NCBI GenBank assembly: GCA_029979325.1
Contig: JAPOHS010000032.1
Location: 1 to 12,468 of the forward strand
Direction of reading: 5' to 3'
DNA length: 12,468 bases
Source of the DNA: Pseudomonadota bacterium
Lineage (GTDB): Bacteria; Pseudomonadota; Gammaproteobacteria; UBA11654
The position numbers and the translations under genes are program-made. The stretch's first letter is position 1, and the number at the start of each line of letters is the position of its first letter. The notes under the pieces are model-generated. The model was given only the letters and a program-made list of their open reading frames with translations. It made no database searches and had not been told where the DNA came from. Shown piece after piece: positions 1 through 7,502 of the stretch.

Positions 1-417
1 TATAAGAAAAGACTTTGAGCTGCTTTGCTCTTTGAATGTGATCATTGGATCGTCAACGATGGAGCTAAAGATCGCTGACTTTATTTTATGATTCGGTATC
101 AAATAGCCAAGTGTTGATTGATTTGTATCTTCAAAATCAAAATGCAATGAATAGGGCGATTGACCATTGACGACTTTTGCCTCTTTCAACTCAGAAATAG
201 AATTCTCATCAATCAAATCCCAAGAGCCGATATCTTTGAGTATTCTTTTTGAAAAATGCGTGATAGCAACCTCTCGTCCATCATACGGTGGAGATGAAAG
301 ATCGTTAGCACTCTGACGATCTATGACACAAACACTAAAATTTGCATTGGACAAAGATTTAGCAAGGCTCAGGCCAACTGGTCCTGACCCTATAATGATG
401 ACGTCATATTTATTCAT
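1..417 (-). CDS. UbiH/UbiF/UbiI-type FAD-dependent monooxygenase, N-terminal part (cut by window edge)
   Basis: This gene was read on the minus strand from an ATG at 417-415, and the frame stays open for 139 codons to the window edge, so the C-terminal two thirds are missing. The protein begins MNKYDVIIIGSGPVGLSLAK, a Rossmann dinucleotide-binding motif (GSGPVG, about residues 10-15) for FAD. A DGREVAIT...LKDIGSW stretch around residues 50-70 matches the conserved arginine region of the UbiH/UbiF/VisC/COQ6 hydroxylases. Enzymes of this family hydroxylate the aromatic ring of ubiquinone precursors at the inner membrane face. That would make the host a ubiquinone-using proteobacterium. The visible part does not decide between UbiH, UbiF, UbiI and related 2-octaprenyl hydroxylases, so no symbol is given. 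The gene is transcribed away from the formate dehydrogenase operon and is probably functionally unrelated to it. Confidence 0.85.
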   Translation of the reverse strand, partial: MNKYDVIIIGSGPVGLSLAKSLSNANFSVCVIDRQSANDLSSPPYDGREVAITHFSKRILKDIGSWDLIDENSISELKEAKVVNGQSPYSLHFDFEDTNQSTLGYLIPNHKIKSAIFSSIVDDPMITFKEQSSSKSFLI

Positions 418-429
418 TTGATTACGTTA

Positions 430-461
430 TTGATGTGTTATCTAAGCATAATAATTATAAT
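430..461 (+). promoter_or_regulatory. Putative rightward promoter of the formate dehydrogenase operon
   Basis: A perfect TATAAT at 456-461 lies 26 bp upstream of the rhodanese ATG at 488. The -35 partner is poor: TTGATG at 430-435 matches four of six positions but gives a 20 bp spacer, and the hexamer at 17 bp spacing has almost no match. The promoter is therefore weak, activator-dependent or wrongly placed. It is the only non-coding space upstream of the rightward gene run, so some rightward promoter is expected here. The -10 overlaps that of the divergent leftward promoter. Confidence 0.35.
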
Positions 462-482
462 GGCTATCAAACAATAGGTTAA
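454..482 (-). promoter_or_regulatory. Putative sigma-70-type promoter for the leftward monooxygenase gene
   Basis: On the minus strand a TTAACC (-35-like, plus-strand 477-482) is followed after exactly 17 bp by a perfect TATAAT (plus-strand 454-459). It lies about 37 bp upstream of the monooxygenase ATG. The -10 box is part of the palindrome ATTATAAT, so it also reads as TATAAT on the plus strand. The assignment rests only on consensus matching in AT-rich DNA. Confidence 0.45.
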
Positions 483-487
483 ATTGT

Positions 488-790
488 ATGAGCAGTTTTA
501 AACAAATTTCGGTTGAAGAGACAAAAGAGATGATTTCTTCAGATATTTACTTACTGGATATTCGCGATAAGGGAAGTTATGACTCAGGTCACATTAATGG
601 TGCCATTCATCTTTCAAATGAAAACATTGATGAGTTTGTCATGAATGCTGATAAAGAGAAGGAAACAATAATCTATTGCTATAAAGGCATATCAAGTAGA
701 GATGCCGCTAAATATTTTAGCGAGATCGGCTTCAGGGAAGTCTTTAGCATGCAAGGTGGTTATGAAATGTGGGTCAATTCAGATGTCTAG
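488..790 (+). CDS. GlpE-type single-domain rhodanese (sulfurtransferase)
   Basis: This 100-residue protein is one complete rhodanese domain, close in length and pattern to E. coli GlpE (108 aa). Visible landmarks are LLDIRD (residues 22-27), the SGHINGAIHL stretch (33-42) and the catalytic loop CYKGISS (64-70), where Cys64 would carry the persulfide. The C-terminal GGYEMW is the usual closing motif. Such proteins move sulfane sulfur between thiols in the cytoplasm. The ATG at 488 has only a weak AGG (476-478) as ribosome binding site. Its stop codon overlaps the start of fdsG by 8 nt, so the two are probably translationally coupled. That placement suggests a role tied to formate dehydrogenase, for example sulfur supply for its molybdenum cofactor. 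This role is inferred from position only. Confidence 0.85.
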   Translation: MSSFKQISVEETKEMISSDIYLLDIRDKGSYDSGHINGAIHLSNENIDEFVMNADKEKETIIYCYKGISSRDAAKYFSEIGFREVFSMQGGYEMWVNSDV

Positions 791-1232
791 TCTTAAAGCA
801 ATCATAGAACCATTTGCTCAAGTTGAAGGAGGATTAATGCCTGCACTGCATGCGATACAGGAAGAAGAGGGCTATATCAGCAATGATGCCATTTCAGAAT
901 TAGCTAACGCCTTTAACTACTCAAAAGCAGAAGTGTTAGATGTTTTGACTTACTACGATGATTTTAGTCAAGAACCATTGGGTAAAAACATCATAAGGAT
1001 TTGCAGAGCAGAAGCATGCCAAAGCCAGAAATCTGAAGAACTGACACAAGAACTGACTTCACATTTTGGTCTAGACTTACATCAGACAAGTGAGGACTCA
1101 GAGATCACAATTAAGGAGGTCTTTTGCTTAGGAAACTGCGCACTCGGCCCATCGGTGATGATTAATGATTCAGTCCTTGGTGAGGCGAACAAGGACAAGG
1201 TTATAAAATTTCTAGAAAAGATCGATAAATGA
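783..1232 (+). CDS. fdsG: NAD-dependent formate dehydrogenase gamma subunit ([2Fe-2S], NuoE-like)
   Basis: This 149-residue thioredoxin-like [2Fe-2S] ferredoxin belongs to the FdsG/NuoE family. The cluster ligands appear as C-x4-C (Cys74 and Cys79 in ICRAEAC) and C-x3-C (Cys115 and Cys119 in CLGNC), the family pattern. The N-terminal PALHAIQEEEGYIS stretch is the usual helical start of NuoE-like proteins. The frame is open back to 702, but homology begins at MSSLKAIIEPF, so the ATG at 783 is chosen. That start overlaps the rhodanese gene by 8 nt. The stop codon overlaps the fdsB start as ATGA. In the FDH complex this subunit holds a cluster near the FMN of FdsB and takes part in electron transfer towards NAD+. 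Confidence 0.92.
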   Translation: MSSLKAIIEPFAQVEGGLMPALHAIQEEEGYISNDAISELANAFNYSKAEVLDVLTYYDDFSQEPLGKNIIRICRAEACQSQKSEELTQELTSHFGLDLHQTSEDSEITIKEVFCLGNCALGPSVMINDSVLGEANKDKVIKFLEKIDK

Positions 1233-2761
1233 ATACTGATAAAAAAATATACATTCCTAATGAAACAACTTCCAATTCAGTGGGTGCAAATGACCTTTAC
1301 AAGAAGATCTCATCGTTAAAAGATATAGACAAAGTTAAAATCATCAGGAATGGTTCTTGGGGAGCCTTCTGGCTAGAGCCTTTTATTGAAGTTGAACAAG
1401 ATGGCCAAAGAACCGGTGCAAGCTTCAAAGATCAAGATATATCTCATTGCGCTACGATCGATGATTTCATGATTGAATTCGAAAACAAAGATCCGTTTGA
1501 TATCAGAGATATAGAATTCATCAAAGAACAAAAAAGGATTGTTTTTTCCAGGATCGGCTTGGGAGACCCTTTGGACCTCTCGTTATATCAAGATAATGGA
1601 GGCTACCATTCGCTGAGAAATGCCCTTAGCCTTGATCAACAATCAATTATCAACAAAGTCAAAGAATCTGGCTTAACAGGAAGAGGTGGGGCTGCTTTTC
1701 CTACCGGCATCAAATTACAAACTGTCTATGATCAAGATGCCTCGATAAAATACTTGGCATGCAATGCCGATGAAGGAGATGGAGGAACTTTTTCTGATCG
1801 CTTGATCATGGAATCAGATCCCTTTGCTCTGATTGAAGGAATGACTATTGCTGCTTATGCAGTGGGTGCCACAAAGGGTTTCATTTATCTTCGTTCAGAA
1901 TATCCACTGGCAAAAGATTATCTTACAAAAGCAATTGCTATAGCTAACGAAAATAATCTCCTAGGAAATGGAATATTATCTACAGAATTTGATTTCGATA
2001 TTGATTTGAGAATAGGGGCAGGTTCTTATGTATGCGGTGAAGAAACGGCCATGATGGAAAGCATTGAAGGTCGAAGGGGCCTTGTTCGATCTAAACCTCC
2101 TCTGCCAGCAATCAAGGGGCTTTTCGACAAACCTACATTGATAAATAACGTTGTCACACTTGCTACCATTCCACCATTACTCAATGGATCTCTGACTGAG
2201 TTTTCTAGCATTGGATCCGGAAAATCCATTGGGACGATGCCTTTTCAGCTTTGTGGAAATATTTCACAATCGGGATTGGTGGAAACTGAGTTTGATATAT
2301 CAATCGGTGAAATGATTGAAACCTTTGGCAAAGAAACAAAATCAGGTAGACCCATTCATGCTATACAAATCGGTGGTCCACTCGGGCTTTATCTCTCATC
2401 AAATATGATGTCCACGAAACTAACCATTGAATCATTGCAGAACATCAAAGGGTCTGTGGGCCATGGTGGAATAGTTATTTTTGATGATACTGTCGATATG
2501 TCAGAGCAAGCTAAATTTGCTATGGAATTCTGCTCAAAGGAGTCATGCGGTAAATGCACTCCCTGCAGGATCGGCTCAATCAGAGGGATTGAGATCATAG
2601 ATCGACTTCAAGAAAATAAATCCTCAACTAAGGACATTGGTCTGCTAAAAGATCTTTGTGAAACAATGGAAGCGACTTCGCTATGTGCTATGGGAGGAAT
2701 GACGCCCAATCCAATCTATTCTATAATCAATCATTTTCCAGGAGAATTAACCGAGGAATGA
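1229..2761 (+). CDS. fdsB: NAD-dependent formate dehydrogenase beta subunit (FMN, NADH-binding, [4Fe-4S])
   Basis: This 510-residue protein is the diaphorase subunit, homologous to NuoF with an extra N-terminal thioredoxin-like region (about residues 35-85). The glycine-rich NAD(H)/FMN segment GLTGRGGAAFPTGIK is followed by NADEGDGGTFSDR, the FMN-binding acidic loop, and then GAGSYVCGEETAMMESIEG and RSKPPLPAIKGLF. The [4Fe-4S] ligands are Cys440, Cys443 and Cys446 in ESCGKCTPCR, plus Cys486 in SLCAMGG. The usual GGAGFP reads GGAAFP here, and the Trp that often follows TGIK is Leu; both are mild changes. It accepts electrons from FdsA through iron-sulfur clusters and passes them via FMN to NAD+. 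The start overlaps fdsG and the end overlaps fdsA, each as ATGA, so the three subunits should be translated in a coupled way. Confidence 0.95.
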   Translation: MNTDKKIYIPNETTSNSVGANDLYKKISSLKDIDKVKIIRNGSWGAFWLEPFIEVEQDGQRTGASFKDQDISHCATIDDFMIEFENKDPFDIRDIEFIKEQKRIVFSRIGLGDPLDLSLYQDNGGYHSLRNALSLDQQSIINKVKESGLTGRGGAAFPTGIKLQTVYDQDASIKYLACNADEGDGGTFSDRLIMESDPFALIEGMTIAAYAVGATKGFIYLRSEYPLAKDYLTKAIAIANENNLLGNGILSTEFDFDIDLRIGAGSYVCGEETAMMESIEGRRGLVRSKPPLPAIKGLFDKPTLINNVVTLATIPPLLNGSLTEFSSIGSGKSIGTMPFQLCGNISQSGLVETEFDISIGEMIETFGKETKSGRPIHAIQIGGPLGLYLSSNMMSTKLTIESLQNIKGSVGHGGIVIFDDTVDMSEQAKFAMEFCSKESCGKCTPCRIGSIRGIEIIDRLQENKSSTKDIGLLKDLCETMEATSLCAMGGMTPNPIYSIINHFPGELTEE

Positions 2762-5616
2762 CACTCTTAAAAGAAAAAGATTATGGTACTCCACCGGTAA
2801 AGTCTGAAAAGACAGTTACAGGCTATATAGATGATATAGAGGTAACTGTTCCAGAAGGAACTTCAATCATGCGTGCTGCCTCAATGTTAGATATTGATAT
2901 TCCAAGTCTGTGTGCATCTGACAATATCAAGCATTTTGGCTCTTGTAGGCTTTGTATTGTTGATTTTGAAGGCAGAACTGGATTTGGGTACCCATCCTCA
3001 TGTACTACTCCTTTGTCAGAAGGTATGCGCGTGAAAACTCAAAATTCTGAGCTGACCACTTTTAGGAAAGATTTACTCGAAATGTATATCTCTGATCATC
3101 CACTTGATTGCAACACATGTGCATCAGACCAAGATTGTGATCTTCAAGATCAAGCTGATATCCATGGTTTGTTAGAAAATAATCAACTTACTGAATCAAA
3201 ATATAGCCTTGAAAATGGCAGTAACCATTTAGGTATAGATGTTGATCAAACAAATCCATATTTTAATTTTGATCCAGAAAAATGCATCGTATGCTCCAGA
3301 TGCGTAAGGGCTTGTAATGAAGTTCAAGGGACTTTCGCGCTATCGATTGAATCAAGGGGATTTGAATCGAAAGTAAAGCCTGGTATCTCTGAAAACTTCT
3401 TTGATTCTGAATGTGTATCGTGTGGGGCATGTGTTCAAGCATGTCCGACTGGGAGCTTGATTGAAAAAAGTGTTGAAGAAATGGGTATGCCTAACAAAAC
3501 AGTCCTAACAACATGTGCATATTGTGGCGTGGGATGCTCTTTCAAGGCAGAAGTCAAAGACAAAGAAGTTGTTAGAATGGTTCCTTATAAAGGTGGATCT
3601 GCTAATAAAGGACATAGTTGTATTAAAGGTAGATTCGCTTGGGGTTATGCAAACCATCAAGATAGGATTAAAAGTCCAATGATCAGGGAAAGCATTGATG
3701 AACCCTGGGAAGAAGTTTCATGGGATAAAGCAATTAACTTTGCTGCCAAAAAGTTTAAAAAGATTCAAAAGGATCATGGTGTCAACTCCATTGGAGGAAT
3801 CACCTCTGCAAGAACCACTAATGAAGAGGCTTATATTGTTCAAAAACTTGTCAGAACAGCGTTTCAAAATAACAATGTTGATACCTGTGCAAGAGTATGT
3901 CATTCACCAACCGGTTACGGTCTGAAGCAAACTTTTGGTACATCCGCTGGTACTCAGCATTTTGAGAGTGTCCAAAGCTGTGATGTCATCATGGTGATTG
4001 GTGCTAACCCAACGGTCGGTCATCCAGTTTTTGCATCTCAAATGAAAAAAAGGCTCAGAGAAGGGGCGAAACTAATCGTAGTGGATCCAAGAAAAACTGA
4101 TATTGTAGAATCACCTCATATTAAAGCTGACTATCATTTACCTATTCTTCCAGGATCAAACGTTCCTTTGATTAATGCATTTTCCCACTACATTGTGAAT
4201 GAAGGACTAATTGATCTTGATTATGTCAAGGAGCGTTGTGACCAAGCTTCATTTGAAGATTGGCTGGAATTCATCAAAGATGAATCAAATTCTCCTGAGG
4301 CCGCAGAAGCACCCACTGGTGTCAGTGCCAAAATCATCAAGAAAGCTGCTCATCTTTATGCAACAGGCGGTAAAAGCGCTATCTATTATGGCCTAGGTGT
4401 AACGGAGCACTCTCAGGGATCGACCATGGTTATGGGGATGGCAAATCTTGCAATGGCAACTGGAAATGTTGGCTTTATAGGGGCAGGTGTCAATCCATTA
4501 AGAGGTCAAAATAATGTACAGGGATCTTGTGATATGGGCTCCTTCCCGCATGAATTAGCAGGGTATCAACAAATTACAGATGAAAAGGCGAGATCAGTCT
4601 TTGAAAACAAATGGAATGTAAAAATACAAGACCAACCAGGAATGAGGTCTGTAAATATGTTTGATGCTGCTGTTGGAGGGGAATTCAAAGGAATCATTGT
4701 TCAAGGTGAAGATTTTGTTCAATCTGAACCAAACACTCAGCACATTGAAGAAGCTTTCTCATCGATGGAATGTGTTGTTATACAGGATCTATTTTTAACT
4801 GAAACGGCAAAATTTGCTCATGTTTTCTTTCCAGCGACTTCATTTTTAGAAAAAGACGGAACATTTACAAATGCTGAAAGAAGAATTAACAGAGTAAGAC
4901 CAGTTATGGAGCCAATTACTGGAAAACATGAGTGGGAGATAACACAAGAACTCGCAAAAGCCATGGGTTACGAGATGAACTTTAATTCATCAGAAGAAAT
5001 AATGGATGAAATTGCAGAACTAACGCCAACATTCACCGGTGTCTCGTTTGAAAGACTGGATGAATTGGGTAGTATTCAATGGCCATGCAATGAGAACGCG
5101 CCTGAAGGAACCCCAATCATGCATGTTGGAGAATTTGTAAGAGGGCAGGGGCAATTCATGATAACTGACTTTGTGCCAACCACTGAGAAGTCGAATAGGA
5201 AATTTCCATTATTGCTCACTACTGGAAGAAATCTTGTCCAGTACAATGTCGGAACGCAAACAAGAAGAACCCATAACAACAAGTGGTCTGATGAAGATGT
5301 CCTTGAGATCCATCCCTCTGATGCTGAGATGAGAGGAATCAAGCATCGTGATCTTGTTCTTCTGAGAAGCAGAAAAGGAGAGACTACTCTCAAAGCATTT
5401 GTGACAGAAAAAATACCACCCGGAGTGGTGTATACAACTTTTCATAACCCTGAAACGGGAGCAAATGTTGTTACTACAGAAAACAGTGACTGGGCTACAA
5501 ATTGTCCAGAATATAAAGTCACTGCAGTTGAAGTAGAACCGGCCTCATATCGATCCAAGTGGCAAGAAAATAAGTCAAATGAAGTCGATCAAATGCAACA
5601 TATCTTATCTCAATGA
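2758..5616 (+). CDS. fdsA: NAD-dependent formate dehydrogenase catalytic alpha subunit (bis-MGD, multi Fe-S)
   Basis: This 952-residue catalytic subunit is close to the length of known FdsA (about 958). Domains in order are a [2Fe-2S] ferredoxin (Cys52, 63, 66, 82), a NuoG-like His-Cys [4Fe-4S] site (His114, Cys118, 121, 127), two [4Fe-4S] ferredoxin motifs (Cys176, 179, 182, 186 and Cys219, 222, 225, 229) and the molybdopterin-proximal [4Fe-4S] (Cys253, 256, 260, 288 with Lys290). The bis-MGD core follows and ends in a cofactor-binding C-terminal domain from about residue 815. Active-site residues are Cys381-His382 (RVCHSPT) and Arg582 (PLRGQNNVQG). Cys replaces the selenocysteine of E. coli FdhF. 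The enzyme oxidises formate to CO2 in the cytoplasm. The frame extends to 2683, but the ATG at 2758 overlaps the fdsB stop and precedes the family's DYGTP start motif. Whether the metal is Mo or W cannot be read from the sequence. Confidence 0.96.
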   Translation: MTLLKEKDYGTPPVKSEKTVTGYIDDIEVTVPEGTSIMRAASMLDIDIPSLCASDNIKHFGSCRLCIVDFEGRTGFGYPSSCTTPLSEGMRVKTQNSELTTFRKDLLEMYISDHPLDCNTCASDQDCDLQDQADIHGLLENNQLTESKYSLENGSNHLGIDVDQTNPYFNFDPEKCIVCSRCVRACNEVQGTFALSIESRGFESKVKPGISENFFDSECVSCGACVQACPTGSLIEKSVEEMGMPNKTVLTTCAYCGVGCSFKAEVKDKEVVRMVPYKGGSANKGHSCIKGRFAWGYANHQDRIKSPMIRESIDEPWEEVSWDKAINFAAKKFKKIQKDHGVNSIGGITSARTTNEEAYIVQKLVRTAFQNNNVDTCARVCHSPTGYGLKQTFGTSAGTQHFESVQSCDVIMVIGANPTVGHPVFASQMKKRLREGAKLIVVDPRKTDIVESPHIKADYHLPILPGSNVPLINAFSHYIVNEGLIDLDYVKERCDQASFEDWLEFIKDESNSPEAAEAPTGVSAKIIKKAAHLYATGGKSAIYYGLGVTEHSQGSTMVMGMANLAMATGNVGFIGAGVNPLRGQNNVQGSCDMGSFPHELAGYQQITDEKARSVFENKWNVKIQDQPGMRSVNMFDAAVGGEFKGIIVQGEDFVQSEPNTQHIEEAFSSMECVVIQDLFLTETAKFAHVFFPATSFLEKDGTFTNAERRINRVRPVMEPITGKHEWEITQELAKAMGYEMNFNSSEEIMDEIAELTPTFTGVSFERLDELGSIQWPCNENAPEGTPIMHVGEFVRGQGQFMITDFVPTTEKSNRKFPLLLTTGRNLVQYNVGTQTRRTHNNKWSDEDVLEIHPSDAEMRGIKHRDLVLLRSRKGETTLKAFVTEKIPPGVVYTTFHNPETGANVVTTENSDWATNCPEYKVTAVEVEPASYRSKWQENKSNEVDQMQHILSQ

Positions 5617-7483
5617 TTCATATCTAATCAGCATGACATCAAGGAATAATTATAAATATATCAGTCCAGATCTGTTTGAAACCATCAATCTATCTGAGCT
5701 AAAGAAAATGTCAGCGAAAGAACTTCTGGATCTTGGGCAACTGGAATATCCGTTATATAAATCCAGCGATGATGAAACATATTCTTTAATCAGTTATGAG
5801 AGAGCCTCAAAAATAATCAAGAGTAGAATTGGGCAGTCTAATCCAGAAAAAAGCTTCTTTTATGCCTCCGGAAGATCATCCAATGAAGCCTCATTCGCAT
5901 TGGATCTTTTTGCCAGATCACTCGGATGTAATCACATAAATACATGCTCAAACTATTGCCATGAAGCTTCGGGCATTGCTTTAAGTGCTTCTATCGGTGC
6001 TTCTGATAAATCCATCTCGTACGATGATCTTAAATATTCAGATTTAATTTTTGTGATCGGTGCAAACCCGACATCAAATCATCCTAGATTTGCCAAGATT
6101 CTTCGTGAGCTTAGAGAAAATAGTAAGAATATCATTGCAATCAATCCCTCAGTTGAGCCTGAGCTTCAAAAACTCACGTCACATTATTGCCAGCCCAATA
6201 TAGGAGGTGATTTGGCGCTGTTCTCTGGTCTATCGAAGTATCTGATTGAAAATGAAAACATTGATATAAGTTCAAATTGCAAAAATACATCTCGTTTTGA
6301 AGAATTTATAGACTATCTGGATGATCTCTCTTGGGAGATCATAGAACTAAACTCGGGTCTACAATACAAAGAAATCCAACTTATTGCTGAGCTCTATCTT
6401 TCCTCAAATAGAACTGTCTTTACATGGGGCATGGGGCTGACACATCATATCAATGGCACAGACAACATCGGGTCAATTATAAACTTGGCTATATTGAGAG
6501 ATATGATCAACGGTAAAGGGAAGGGCTTATTACCACTTCGATGGCATGATAATGCACCTCAATTGCCATTCATGGGCTTTAATTCATCTACAAAGAAAAC
6601 AATCTTTGAATCTTTTGAGAATACATATGATATTCAACTTCCAAAGCAAAAAGGGAAAGACACGCTCTCATGTATGCAATCGGCAGAAGCTGGTGATATT
6701 GAATTTGCCTTCCTCCTTGGCGGTAATTTATTTTCAGTAAATCCTGATAGAGACTTCTCTGGATCAGCTCTGGATAATATTGCTTTTAAAGTAATGGTCA
6801 GCTCAACGCTAAACGAAACACACCTATTTGGTATTGGTAAAGAAAACCTGATACTGCCTTTCAGAAATCCGAATGATAAGCAGACAGCCAATGGTCTTAA
6901 GACTGAAATAGAAATCATCGCAGACATAGCTGCAGGATCCTTTAAAAAGACTGGTATTGATTTTGAGCAATTCGGCAAACATAAAGACATCGTAAAGGCC
7001 CTAAATGAATTACTACCACATCTAGATATTGGAGAGAAGTCTGATTCATTAGAAAACACCATTGCAGATCATAGTGAAGGATCAATTCAAACATCTCACT
7101 ACAGGTTTAACATTCCAACTCAAACGAAATGGAAGAAAAATATTGCCTCGAATTCATTTAATCTCTCTTCAGTTAGAAGTGAGGGTCAGTTCAACACAAT
7201 GATTTATGATGAGTCAGACGTTTTTAGAAAACAGACATCAAGAAATGTTTTATACATCAGTGCTATCGACATAGAAAAACTAGGTCTCTCAAATGGATCT
7301 ATAGTCAATGTTCAGAGTGAGACTGGGTCTTTAAAGGAAATAAAACTTGCTGAATATGATATCAAGCCTGGAAATGTCATGACCTATATGCCTGAAGCAA
7401 ATATCCTGATACCACAAAATCATGACGACAGAAGTAAAACTCCATCATTCAAATCAGTATCGGTTACAATCACTAATCATTAA
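5579..7483 (+). CDS. YdeP/FdhF-like molybdopterin oxidoreductase lacking the N-terminal Fe-S domain
   Basis: This 634-residue protein resembles the core of the TIGR01701-type alpha subunit family (E. coli YdeP, about 760 aa). Matching stretches are FYASGRSSNEASF, CSNYCHEASG (Cys127-His128 at the metal-ligand position), VIGANPTSNHPR, WGMGLTHHINGTDNI, VRSEGQFNTMIYDESD and MPEANIL. The C-terminal cofactor-binding domain is complete. The first about 85 residues of YdeP, with its DCPGC cluster motif, are absent, so no Fe-S cluster is predicted. At the catalytic Arg (Arg321) the usual RGxxNVQG reads RWHDNAPQ. Two starts are possible: ATG 5579 overlaps fdsA by 38 nt, and ATG 5633 (Met19) follows fdsA by 16 nt. 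Neither has a good ribosome binding site, and homology begins only after Met19. Function is unknown. Position suggests an FDH partner, maturation factor or sensor, or a separate oxidoreductase. Confidence 0.82.
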   Translation: MKSIKCNISYLNDSYLISMTSRNNYKYISPDLFETINLSELKKMSAKELLDLGQLEYPLYKSSDDETYSLISYERASKIIKSRIGQSNPEKSFFYASGRSSNEASFALDLFARSLGCNHINTCSNYCHEASGIALSASIGASDKSISYDDLKYSDLIFVIGANPTSNHPRFAKILRELRENSKNIIAINPSVEPELQKLTSHYCQPNIGGDLALFSGLSKYLIENENIDISSNCKNTSRFEEFIDYLDDLSWEIIELNSGLQYKEIQLIAELYLSSNRTVFTWGMGLTHHINGTDNIGSIINLAILRDMINGKGKGLLPLRWHDNAPQLPFMGFNSSTKKTIFESFENTYDIQLPKQKGKDTLSCMQSAEAGDIEFAFLLGGNLFSVNPDRDFSGSALDNIAFKVMVSSTLNETHLFGIGKENLILPFRNPNDKQTANGLKTEIEIIADIAAGSFKKTGIDFEQFGKHKDIVKALNELLPHLDIGEKSDSLENTIADHSEGSIQTSHYRFNIPTQTKWKKNIASNSFNLSSVRSEGQFNTMIYDESDVFRKQTSRNVLYISAIDIEKLGLSNGSIVNVQSETGSLKEIKLAEYDIKPGNVMTYMPEANILIPQNHDDRSKTPSFKSVSVTITNH

Positions 7484-7502
7484 TTGAAGAAGAATCACTT
7501 AT

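Noticed and set aside
702..782. N-terminal extension of FdsG to an upstream ATG
   Set aside because: The extra 27 residues lie out of frame inside the rhodanese gene and have no FdsG homology. The ATG at 783 fits the operon's overlap pattern.
2683..2757. N-terminal extension of FdsA
   Set aside because: These 25 codons overlap the conserved SLCAMGG end of fdsB in another frame. The ATG at 2758 coincides with the fdsB stop and precedes the conserved DYGTP start.
5076..5445. Two overlapping minus-strand open frames within fdsA
   Set aside because: Both are antisense to the conserved C-terminal domain of FdsA and show no family features or ribosome binding site.
6634..7062. 142-codon open frame on the minus strand inside the YdeP-like gene
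   Set aside because: It lies fully antisense to a well-supported gene, has no recognisable motifs, and is rich in Ser, Leu and Phe as expected from the reverse of this coding sequence.
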